NCBI GenBank assembly: GCA_964502465.1 | Contig: CAZCWX010000370.1 | Span: 1-5,195, forward strand | Reading direction: 5' to 3' | Length of the DNA stretch: 5,195 bases | DNA from: CAZCWX01 sp964502465 | Lineage (GTDB): Bacteria > Desulfobacterota > Binatia > Bin18 | Part shown: positions 1-4,631 of the stretch, piece by piece | Layout: each line of letters starts with the position of its first letter | How positions within the stretch are numbered: the stretch's first letter is position 1 | The notes under the pieces: model-generated | Told to the model about the DNA's origin: nothing | Databases searched by the model: none | The model's input: the letters and a program-made list of their open reading frames with translations, nothing else | Program-made: the position numbers and the translations under genes

Positions 1-881
1 GGGAGCTAGCAACACGTCATGCGGCTCTCCATGTTGTTCGCTTTCGCCGTAACTATGGCAAAGCCGCGGCGTTGTCCGCAGGCTTTGCCCGGGCCAGCGG
101 AGACTTTTTGATCACGATGGATGGCGACTTACAGGATTCCCCGGATGAGATTCCCAACCTGATCAACCACCTCATTCATCACTGTGATGTCGTGTGTGGC
201 TGGAAACAGCACCGACAAGACTCCTGGATCCGCATCCAGAGTTCTCGCTTATTTAACGCTGTTACCAGCCTCCTGACTGGCCTCCACTTGCACGACATTA
301 ACTGTGGACTCAAGGGATACCGTCGCCCGGTCGTCCAGGAATTAAAGTTGTATGGCGAGATGCACCGCTTCATTCCAGTCATCGCCCGTCAACGTGGATT
401 TACCGTCGGTGAGATTCCGGTTAAGCATTTTCCCCGGCGATATGGCCATTCACGTTATGGCTGGTCGCGACCGTTGAGCGGTCTGTTTGATCTTGTCACT
501 TTGCTCATGTTGGGCCGTTACACCCATAAACCCCTGCACTTTTTCGGCCTGCTTGGTCTTGGGTGCACTGGCATAGGCTCCATGATTATGATGATTCTGG
601 GTATTGGGTGGCTGCAAGGACAGTGGATCGGGAACCGTCCGCTCTTTCTCGTCGGGATTTTCTTCCTGCTCTCTGGTTTACAATTCATTTTCTTTGGTCT
701 CCTCGCTGAATTGTTGATCTTCGTGAGTGGACGGCGTGAAGAATGCGGCATCGCTGAAGAAATTCACCGCGCTGCAGGAAACCACCTGCACGCGGGAGTC
801 GATCGTCTCGCTAACGGACATGCAGCGTTGCTGCTACCGGAAGACACCTCCACTCCCAGTAGCCCACCCGGTCATGCGTAG
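1..881 (+). CDS. Family 2 glycosyltransferase, GtrB/dolichol-phosphate-mannose-synthase-like, 5'-truncated by window edge
   Basis: The frame is open from position 3, giving 292 visible residues. By family comparison, roughly 70-80 N-terminal residues, including the first nucleotide-binding strand, lie outside the window. Visible family marks are an R-R-N-Y-G-K-A-A-A stretch just before position 72, the metal/nucleotide-binding D-G-D-L-Q motif at 120-134, an N-C-G-L-K-G-Y-R-R block near 300-327, a Y-G-E-M-H-R-F-I-P block near 351-374, and H-F-P-R-R-Y-G-H-S-R-Y-G at about 426-461. Two hydrophobic helices follow, at about 537-611 and 639-725. This architecture fits enzymes that move a sugar from a nucleotide donor to a polyprenyl-phosphate carrier at the cytoplasmic membrane; the sugar cannot be told. 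The last ~40 residues are a Ser/Pro-rich tail with no recognisable motif. The internal TTG at 72 is not a start, because conserved sequence continues upstream of it. Its stop overlaps the convergent downstream gene by 10 bp. Confidence 0.88.
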   Translation, partial: ELATRHAALHVVRFRRNYGKAAALSAGFARASGDFLITMDGDLQDSPDEIPNLINHLIHHCDVVCGWKQHRQDSWIRIQSSRLFNAVTSLLTGLHLHDINCGLKGYRRPVVQELKLYGEMHRFIPVIARQRGFTVGEIPVKHFPRRYGHSRYGWSRPLSGLFDLVTLLMLGRYTHKPLHFFGLLGLGCTGIGSMIMMILGIGWLQGQWIGNRPLFLVGIFFLLSGLQFIFFGLLAELLIFVSGRREECGIAEEIHRAAGNHLHAGVDRLANGHAALLLPEDTSTPSSPPGHA

Positions 882-1873
882 AACGTACGCTGAAAGGCAA
901 AAAACTCCCCGTGCCCGAGAATGAGTCTTTTCCAGACAGCTCTGAGGAAGCCTGACCCATACCCAAGCAATTGCACACACGCGGCAACCACGCTGAGCAG
1001 CCCTATCGTCAGGCTTCTGTGCTGACGCGCAGCATCACCAGCGATGAGCGTCAGGTACGAAAACAATACAGTTGTGGGAAGAAGACTGAAATGAGGGCTC
1101 AGTACCAAGGTACTCAGAAGACTGGCACTGTACAGGATAAACAGCGCTGGGAACCAATGCACCGCCTGCAGTGCTTCTGGATGACGTTTGTACAGATTGA
1201 TCCGCGCAATACCAGAGTTATGGACTTGCTTAAAGAACTGCCAAAAATTCACCCGTCGCTTGTGGTAGACAACCGCATCAGTAATCAATCCGACAGCCAA
1301 GCCGCCTTTGAGCATTCTCAAACTGAGTTCAATATCTTCGCCAAACCGCATCGATGAAAATCCACCAGTCTGCGCATAGGCTTTTCGCGATATTCCCATA
1401 TTGAAGCTTCTCGGATGAAAAACACTCAGGTGTTGCTTTCTCCCTCTGATTCCACCAGTGGTCAGAAAAGACGTCATCGTATAACTGATCGCTTTTTGTA
1501 CTGCGCTGAAAGAGGGGTGTGCAGCATCAGGACCGCCAAAGGCGTCCAGAAACGAGGTGGATAGGTGATGATGCACAGCTTCAAGGTAGTGTGGCGGCAG
1601 GAGACAATCCGAATCAACAAAGAGAAAATACTCGCCGCGTGCACGTTCGCACCCATAATTCCGTGACAGCCCTGGACCAGAGTTCTCCTTGCGGTAATAC
1701 TGCAGCGGAAAATCAGAGGCAAAGCTGTTGACAACATCGTCAGCAGGAAGCGTCGAGCCATCCTCGACGACAATCACCTCGAAGTCTCGATAGAACTGCG
1801 CAGCAATGCTAGACAGGAGTTCCCTGATTTCGTCAGGACGGTTGAAAACTGGGATAATCAGCGAATACTGCAT
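872..1873 (-). CDS. Family 2 glycosyltransferase (GT-A fold) with C-terminal membrane segments
   Basis: This 333-residue protein starts at ATG 1873-1871, directly at a canonical GT-A beginning (S-L-I-I-P-V-F-N at residues 4-11). Catalytic-domain marks are V-V-E-D-G-S at 35-40, the N-S-G-P-G-L-S-R-N segment at 64-72, the metal-binding D-S-D at 87-89, a G-G-F segment at 170-172 followed by the E-D pair (179-180) expected for the catalytic base, and H-K-R-R at 204-207. Hydrophobic stretches at about 240-260, 264-280 and 287-305 suggest membrane anchoring of the C-terminal part. Acceptor and sugar are unknown; family members build surface polysaccharide, O-antigen or glycolipid. It is not a duplicate of the converging glycosyltransferase, which has a D-G-D-L-Q motif and a different tail. 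A TTGACA promoter lies just upstream and predicts a very short leader. The ribosome binding site is weak (GGA about 3 nt before ATG). Confidence 0.88.
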   Translation of the reverse strand: MQYSLIIPVFNRPDEIRELLSSIAAQFYRDFEVIVVEDGSTLPADDVVNSFASDFPLQYYRKENSGPGLSRNYGCERARGEYFLFVDSDCLLPPHYLEAVHHHLSTSFLDAFGGPDAAHPSFSAVQKAISYTMTSFLTTGGIRGRKQHLSVFHPRSFNMGISRKAYAQTGGFSSMRFGEDIELSLRMLKGGLAVGLITDAVVYHKRRVNFWQFFKQVHNSGIARINLYKRHPEALQAVHWFPALFILYSASLLSTLVLSPHFSLLPTTVLFSYLTLIAGDAARQHRSLTIGLLSVVAACVQLLGYGSGFLRAVWKRLILGHGEFFAFQRTFYA

Positions 1874-1876
1874 GTT

Positions 1877-1888
1877 CCGTGCGCACGG
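1877..1888. promoter_or_regulatory. Perfect 12-bp palindrome, candidate operator
   Basis: CCGTGCGCACGG is fully self-complementary. It sits between the predicted -10 box and the start codon of the minus-strand glycosyltransferase, across the expected transcription start. A dimeric repressor bound there would block that gene. A chance GC-rich palindrome is also possible, and no regulator is encoded nearby. Confidence 0.3.
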
Positions 1889-1916
1889 TTATTTCTGTCG
1901 TCAAGATGAATGTCAA
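1888..1916 (-). promoter_or_regulatory. Putative sigma70 promoter for the minus-strand glycosyltransferase
   Basis: On the minus strand there is a perfect -35 TTGACA (1916-1911), a 17-bp spacer and a -10 AATAAC (1893-1888, 4 of 6 consensus). Initiation would fall near 1881, only about 8 nt before the ATG, so the transcript would be nearly leaderless. That fits the lack of a strong ribosome binding site. CTTGAC also recurs 12 bp further in (1905-1900). This is prediction from sequence only. Confidence 0.45.
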
Positions 1917-1933
1917 GTTTCGCTGAGAGAGGG

Positions 1934-1961
1934 TTGTGAAAGTGCACAGCTACGGTATGAT
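1934..1961 (+). promoter_or_regulatory. Putative sigma70 promoter for truA
   Basis: The elements are a -35 TTGTGA (1934-1939, 4 of 6), a 16-bp spacer and a -10 TATGAT (1956-1961, 5 of 6). Transcription would begin near 1968, giving a leader of about 47 nt to the truA TTG. It is back-to-back with the minus-strand promoter; the two -35 boxes are 17 bp apart. Confidence 0.5.
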
Positions 1962-1969
1962 GCCGCCGA

Positions 1970-1993
1970 TTCCCCTACAAGGAGAGGGAACCT
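1970..1993 (+). repeat. Copy 1 of a short intergenic hairpin-type element in the truA leader
   Basis: TTCCC (1970-1974) and GGGAA (1986-1990) form a 5-bp stem around an ACAAGGAG-containing loop, followed by GAGGGAACCT (1984-1993). The same GAGGGAACCT string, followed by CGCG and AAACGA, recurs before the next gene at 2815-2836. The CCCTCTCC / GGGAGAGGG flavour resembles palindromic intergenic repeats known in several bacterial genomes. The family assignment is inference. Confidence 0.4.
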
Positions 1994-2014
1994 CCCCGCG
2001 ACGAGCAAACGACT

Positions 2015-2782
2015 TTGCATCTCAAACTCACACTCGAATACGACGGCACCAACTACCACGGCTGGCAACTGCAACAAAATGCGGTGACGCTCCAGGGCAC
2101 CATCGAAGCGGTGCTCGCACGGCTTTTTCACGAACCAGTGCGCCTCCGGGTTGCCGGCCGTACAGACGCAGGAGTCCATGCGCTTGGGCAGGTTGCGTCC
2201 TGCAAAACGACCAAAACAATGACGCCCGATCGCCTGCAGCGTAGCCTGAATGCCCTTTTACCTGCTGATATCGTTGTCACCAAGATCGAGGAGGTATCAG
2301 AGACGTTTAACCCTCGCCGCGACGCGCTGAGCCGCATCTATTGTTATCGTATCTGGAACCACCCCTGGCCTTCAGCAATCTGGGCCCGGTATTCCTGGCA
2401 TGTGCCATTTCCGCTCACCCTTGGTATCATGGAGGAGGCGGCTACCCTTATGATTGGCGATCACGACTTCTCCTCGTTTCAGGGAACAGATTCAGTCGAA
2501 CACAACCCACATCGGACAGTGTTGCGTAGTACCGTACACCAGCAGGACGATTTTCTCGTATATGAAGTGGAAGCGCGCTCATTCCTGCGACACATGGTAC
2601 GAAATATCGTCGGGACGCTCATCGATGTCGGCCGTGGCGCTTTGAGTGTTGAGGATTTCGCGCAAATCTTTGCTGCTCGCGACCGCACTCGTGCTGGACT
2701 CAATGCCCCACCACAGGGGCTCTTTCTTGCGCAAGTCATCTATGGCGCAATGGATGCTTCAAGTGGACAAGGCAGACGATAA
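2015..2782 (+). CDS. truA: tRNA pseudouridine synthase A (TruA)
   Basis: TruA converts uridines 38, 39 and 40 in the anticodon stem-loop of many tRNAs to pseudouridine and acts as a cytosolic homodimer. The 255-residue product (E. coli TruA is about 270) opens with L-T-L-E-Y-D-G-T-N-Y-H-G-W-Q. It carries the catalytic motif G-R-T-D-A-G-V-H-A with nucleophile Asp51, then F-N-P-R-R-D-A at 98-104, H-D-F-S-S-F at 150-155, F-L-R-H-M-V-R-N-I-V-G at 190-200, and the A-G-L-N-A-P-P-Q-G-L closing block at 227-236. The start is TTG at 2015: the frame has a stop at 1958-1960 and no other start codon between them, and the first residues match the family start. No good Shine-Dalgarno lies close by; the purine-rich GGAGAGGG is about 26 nt upstream. 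The gene is divergent from the glycosyltransferase and is followed after 56 bp by a QueG-like gene, probably in the same transcript. Confidence 0.96.
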   Translation: MHLKLTLEYDGTNYHGWQLQQNAVTLQGTIEAVLARLFHEPVRLRVAGRTDAGVHALGQVASCKTTKTMTPDRLQRSLNALLPADIVVTKIEEVSETFNPRRDALSRIYCYRIWNHPWPSAIWARYSWHVPFPLTLGIMEEAATLMIGDHDFSSFQGTDSVEHNPHRTVLRSTVHQQDDFLVYEVEARSFLRHMVRNIVGTLIDVGRGALSVEDFAQIFAARDRTRAGLNAPPQGLFLAQVIYGAMDASSGQGRR

Positions 2783-2784
2783 GT

Positions 2785-2824
2785 TTCCTCTCCCCTTATG
2801 GGAATGGTCAGGGTGAGGGAACCT
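2785..2824 (+). repeat. Copy 2 of the intergenic element, between truA and the Fe-S gene
   Basis: The stretch contains CCTCTCCC (2787-2794), loop CTTAT, then GGGAATGG, a hairpin with 6 of 8 pairs. It continues as TCAGGGTGAGGGAACCT. It reads as a decayed version of a palindromic element of the type CCCTCTCCC...GGGAGAGGG, and its 3' part matches copy 1 at 1984-1993. There is no U-tract, so it is not an intrinsic terminator. Confidence 0.45.
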
Positions 2825-2838
2825 TCGCGGAAACGAAC

Positions 2839-3585
2839 ATGGATATCATTCCTCATCTCACGACAGCACTGACCCGGTATGGGTTCAATCTGATTGGAAC
2901 TGCGTCAGTCGCTGCGTATGAAGCCCGTGTTCCGGCCCAGTATCACGTCGCTCCCCTCTTGCCGCAAGCGAAAAGCATCATAGTAATTGGCAATGGCGGT
3001 GGAGAATTTTGGACACACTTTCGCACCTATTACGAGGCAAGACCTGGGTATCTGCACGAGCACGAGCACCCGCTCGACAACTATACGGTTGAGATTATAG
3101 AAAACGCGCTTACCCCCATGCTGAAGCAATCAGATGCTCGGTATCGTTATCTGTATCCGTTTCGGTTTTGGCGTGAGCCGGTGTCGTTCATGCACCTGGC
3201 ACAGGCTGCAGGGATGGCTGGTCCCAGCATTCTTGGTGTCGTTATTCATCCAGTATACGGACCATGGATGGCACTCCGGGCAGCAGTATTGGTTGATCAA
3301 GAACTCTATCTCTCTCCCTCTGCCCCTGGTTTCGACCCTTGCCATACATGCACTGAACGCGCATGTATGGCAGCCTGTCCGGCTAGCGCCGTCAGCACAG
3401 AAAAAGGCTGGGATATCCCCACCTGCGTGCAGCATCGGTTGCGAGTTCAAGAAGACTGCGTAGACCGCTGCCACGCTCGGTACACCTGTGTGTATGGCCG
3501 CGCCCACCGCTACCCGCCCGATGAATTGGCGTACCACCAACAGCGCAGCTTTGCCGAGATGCGGAAGTATTTTGAGAAGCGTTGA
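2839..3585 (+). CDS. QueG-like 4Fe-4S protein of unknown function
   Basis: The 248-residue protein resembles the core of epoxyqueuosine-reductase-type Fe-S proteins. An N-terminal domain (about 1-155) includes L-P-Q-A-K-S-I-I-V-I near 41-50, a conserved-looking F-M-H-L-A-Q-A-A-G-M stretch at 117-126, and a G-P-W-x-A-L-R-A-A-V segment at 141-150. A cluster motif follows: C168-x2-C171-x4-C176-x3-C180-P. Four more cysteines (196, 207, 211, 217) could bind a second cluster, but in a spacing unlike the usual ferredoxin CxxCxxCxxxC. It lacks the extra C-terminal HEAT-like region of true QueG, so queG is not assigned. A redox or corrinoid-linked role is plausible from family knowledge but unproven. 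The ATG at 2839 is preceded only by a weak GGA-containing site. It lies 56 bp after truA, suggesting co-transcription. No signal peptide or membrane segment is visible, so it is probably cytosolic. Confidence 0.75.
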   Translation: MDIIPHLTTALTRYGFNLIGTASVAAYEARVPAQYHVAPLLPQAKSIIVIGNGGGEFWTHFRTYYEARPGYLHEHEHPLDNYTVEIIENALTPMLKQSDARYRYLYPFRFWREPVSFMHLAQAAGMAGPSILGVVIHPVYGPWMALRAAVLVDQELYLSPSAPGFDPCHTCTERACMAACPASAVSTEKGWDIPTCVQHRLRVQEDCVDRCHARYTCVYGRAHRYPPDELAYHQQRSFAEMRKYFEKR

Positions 3586-3595
3586 CCGCTGAAGC

Positions 3596-3623
3596 TGAAC
3601 ACAGTGAGCCTGGCTTGTGTTCA
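3596..3623. other. Perfect 8-bp inverted repeat after the Fe-S gene
   Basis: TGAACACA (3596-3603) pairs exactly with TGTGTTCA (3616-3623) around a 12-nt loop that holds a smaller AGC/GCT pairing. It begins 11 nt after the stop codon. No T-run follows, so it is not a standard intrinsic terminator. It could be a 3'-end-stabilising hairpin or a protein site. Confidence 0.45.
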
Positions 3624-3669
3624 CAGGAACGGTCTGCTACGGTTCATTCCAGTCGGTGTATCCGATCGT

Positions 3670-3675
3670 TATATT
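3670..3675 (+). promoter_or_regulatory. Weak candidate -10 box for the RRM gene
   Basis: TATATT (5 of 6 consensus) stands 80 bp before the RRM start codon. The -35 position at 17-bp spacing is only TTCCAG, a poor match. It is listed because a promoter must lie upstream of the terminator at 3697-3738: no room remains between that terminator and the ribosome binding site. Confidence 0.2.
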
Positions 3676-3696
3676 GAGTCGGTTCAAACGAGATGA

Positions 3697-3738
3697 GGCT
3701 CCGGGACCTTCTCAGGGTTCCGGGGCTTTTTTATTTTT
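3697..3738 (+). terminator. Intrinsic terminator/attenuator hairpin just before the RRM gene
   Basis: The 5' arm GGCTCCGGGACC (3697-3708) pairs over 12 positions with GGTTCCGGGGCT (3716-3727), including a few G-U pairs, around a 7-nt loop. It is followed by T6, A, T5 (3727-3738). This is a textbook Rho-independent signal on the plus strand. It could end the truA/Fe-S transcript 112-153 nt after its last stop codon. The T-tract ends two bases before the Shine-Dalgarno of the next gene, so RRM transcripts starting upstream must pass through it. Confidence 0.82.
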
Positions 3739-3740
3739 CT

Positions 3741-3745
3741 GGAGG
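3741..3745 (+). promoter_or_regulatory. Strong ribosome binding site of the RRM gene
   Basis: GGAGG is followed by a 4-nt spacer (CGTA) and then ATG at 3750. It fixes the start there and excludes the in-frame ATG at 3693, whose 19 extra codons would be the terminator hairpin and T-tract. Confidence 0.8.
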
Positions 3746-3749
3746 CGTA

Positions 3750-4097
3750 ATGGCAACGAAACTATATGTGGGTAATCTCTCATTCAACGTGACGACCCCT
3801 GATTTAGAAGCGCTTTTTGGCCAGGCCGGCACAGTTGCCTCGGTCAACATCATTACCGACAAATTCTCCGGACAGTCCCGCGGGTTTGGCTTTATCGAAA
3901 TGGACAATGAGCGAGACGCGCTCACCGCCATCGAGCGCTTCAATGGTTACGAACTCCAGGGCCGTGCCCTGACGGTGAATAAAGCAAAACCCCAGGAGGA
4001 ACGCTCTGGCGGCAGACGCTCCTCGTTCGGTGGCGGTGGTGGCGGTGGTGGCGGTGGTGGCGGTGGTGGCGGTGGTGGCCGTAATCGACGTTGGTAA
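3750..4097 (+). CDS. Small glycine-tailed RRM RNA-binding protein
   Basis: This 115-residue cytosolic protein has one RNA recognition motif and a homopolymeric tail. RNP2 is L-Y-V-G-N-L at residues 5-10 and RNP1 is R-G-F-G-F-I-E-M at 44-51, with the aromatic residues that stack on RNA (Tyr6, Phe46, Phe48) in place. The beta-1 to alpha-2 layout spans about 3-78. After a short basic linker (81-93), residues 94-110 are 17 consecutive glycines, then R-N-R-R-W. Such single-RRM proteins occur in cyanobacteria and many proteobacteria, and several cyanobacterial ones are cold-induced. A role in binding or remodelling mRNA is inferred from the family. The start is set by GGAGG at 3741-3745. The leader contains a strong terminator, suggesting attenuation. 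The next gene, 202 nt on, is IF-1, another small RNA-binding OB-fold protein. Confidence 0.93.
   Translation: MATKLYVGNLSFNVTTPDLEALFGQAGTVASVNIITDKFSGQSRGFGFIEMDNERDALTAIERFNGYELQGRALTVNKAKPQEERSGGRRSSFGGGGGGGGGGGGGGGGGRNRRW
4029..4079 (+). repeat. In-frame 9-bp tandem repeat (GGTGGCGGT) encoding 17 glycines
   Basis: Five full copies of the 9-bp unit are followed by two thirds of a sixth, in one reading frame with only GGT and GGC codons. Gain or loss of units changes the tail by three glycines without a frameshift. The tract is prone to slippage and also to assembly collapse or polishing error. Confidence 0.95.
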
Positions 4098-4123
4098 TCT
4101 GCCCCACATCGGTTGGAGACTTT

Positions 4124-4147
4124 TTCTGCCCTTACTGAGAGGCAGAA
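4124..4147. other. 7-bp inverted repeat downstream of the RRM gene
   Basis: TTCTGCC (4124-4130) pairs with GGCAGAA (4141-4147) around a 10-nt loop, 26 nt after the RRM stop codon. No U-tract follows on the plus strand, so it is at best a weak terminator or a 3'-end stabiliser. Confidence 0.4.
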
Positions 4148-4161
4148 CTTCCCATCTGATC

Positions 4162-4205
4162 AGCCCTGCCTAAGCCAGGTTCCAAGCAGGGCTCTGACGC
4201 TGCTT
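4162..4205 (+). other. Two mutually exclusive hairpins in the IF-1 leader
   Basis: AGCCCTGC (4162-4169) pairs perfectly with GCAGGGCT (4186-4193). Alternatively AAGCAG (4184-4189) pairs perfectly with CTGCTT (4200-4205). The two share GCAG at 4186-4189, so only one can form at a time. Only a moderately T-rich run (CGTTTCCCTT, 4206-4215) follows. Whether this is a regulatory switch or the end of the RRM transcript cannot be decided from sequence alone. Confidence 0.35.
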
Positions 4206-4289
4206 CGTTTCCCTTAAAAGTTCCTCATGCAGCAAACGAGCGGCAGCAATGCGCTCGCGCGAATCTGTATGGGGAACGCAGAGCGCGAT

Positions 4290-4294
4290 GGAGG
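4290..4294 (+). promoter_or_regulatory. Ribosome binding site that decides the IF-1 start
   Basis: GGAGG is followed by TGCCA and then ATG at 4300. The spacing is ideal. The upstream in-frame ATGs at 4249 and 4288 lack a comparable site, and the one at 4288 overlaps this site. Confidence 0.75.
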
Positions 4295-4299
4295 TGCCA

Positions 4300-4581
4300 A
4301 TGGCAGGAGCGCGTCGAGGTCGAGGCACGCCCCGACGACGGACTACGCCTCAACCGCAAAAAACAACAAAAACGGACGTCATTGAGATGACTGGCAAGAT
4401 TGTCGAGGTCCTCCCCAATGCGTTCTTTCGAGTCCGCCTCGAGAACGAACATGTGGTACTGGCACACATTGCTGGAAAGATGCGCAAATTTTTTATCAAG
4501 ATCATCCAGGGCGATACGGTCACAGTCCAACTTTCTCCTTATGACCTCGGGCGAGGTCGGATCGTTTTTCGTCACCGCTAG
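4300..4581 (+). CDS. infA: Translation initiation factor IF-1 with basic N-terminal extension
   Basis: IF-1 binds the 30S A site and assists IF-2 and IF-3 in start-codon selection. Residues 26-93 are a full OB-fold IF-1 collinear with the E. coli protein: I-E-M-T-G at 28-32, L-P-N-A-F-F-R-V at 38-45, L-E-N-E-H-V-V at 47-53, A-H-I-A-G-K-M-R-K at 55-63, G-D-T-V-T-V at 71-76, and S-P-Y-D-L-G-R-G-R-I-V at 79-89. Bacterial IF-1 is usually about 72 residues. With the start set by GGAGG at 4290-4294 this one is 93, owing to about 20 extra N-terminal residues with six arginines in the first 14 and a Thr/Pro/Gln-rich stretch. The gene is not next to map, secY or rpmJ, the usual ribosomal-operon setting, so it may be a stand-alone or second copy. 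It follows the RRM gene by 202 nt with no clear promoter of its own. Confidence 0.93.
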   Translation: MAGARRGRGTPRRRTTPQPQKTTKTDVIEMTGKIVEVLPNAFFRVRLENEHVVLAHIAGKMRKFFIKIIQGDTVTVQLSPYDLGRGRIVFRHR

Positions 4582-4609
4582 CGCCATGATAGAACCGCAG
4601 CCCATCCTT

Positions 4610-4631
4610 ATTCACTCAATATTCACTCAAT
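4610..4631. repeat. Perfect 11-bp tandem duplication at the end of the minus-strand gene
   Basis: ATTCACTCAAT occurs twice head to tail (4610-4620, 4621-4631). On the minus strand the upstream copy encodes the last residues (Ile-Glu) and contains the stop codon; the second copy lies just past the stop. It looks like a recent slippage duplication that does not alter the protein. Confidence 0.85.

Noticed and set aside
971..1357. A plus-strand open frame of 128 codons inside the minus-strand glycosyltransferase.
   Set aside because: It lies wholly within a gene with clear catalytic motifs and shows no family marks or ribosome binding site.
1..1873. A complete polysaccharide gene cluster at the left end.
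   Set aside because: Only two convergent glycosyltransferases are visible, with no flippase, polymerase or sugar-nucleotide gene, so a cluster cannot be claimed from this window.
1913..2244. Several overlapping open frames across the truA start and the divergent control region.
   Set aside because: They run in the wrong frame or strand through TruA's conserved N-terminus, and none resembles a known protein.
3641..3690. GGTTCATTCC and GGTTCAAAC resemble tRNA T-loops.
   Set aside because: The flanking bases do not form a T-stem, and no acceptor or anticodon arm can be placed around them.
3693..3749. An in-frame ATG at 3693 would extend the RRM protein by 19 residues.
   Set aside because: The extra codons are the terminator hairpin and T-tract, the residues do not belong to the RRM fold, and a strong GGAGG stands 4 nt before the ATG at 3750.
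3804..4109. An open frame on the minus strand across the glycine tract, with a Thr/Ala repeat.
   Set aside because: It is antisense to the repeat-encoded glycine tail of a convincing RRM gene; the repeat keeps the opposite frame open by composition.
4249..4299. In-frame ATGs at 4249 and 4288 could lengthen IF-1 further.
   Set aside because: Neither has a good ribosome binding site, and the one at 4288 overlaps the GGAGG that serves 4300.
4543..4569. GACCTC-GGGC-GAGGTC hairpin followed by GATCG-TTTTT inside the end of infA looks like a terminator.
   Set aside because: The stem codes for the conserved D-L-G-R-G-R segment of IF-1, and the T-run is six bases away from the stem and short; it is most likely a by-product of coding sequence.
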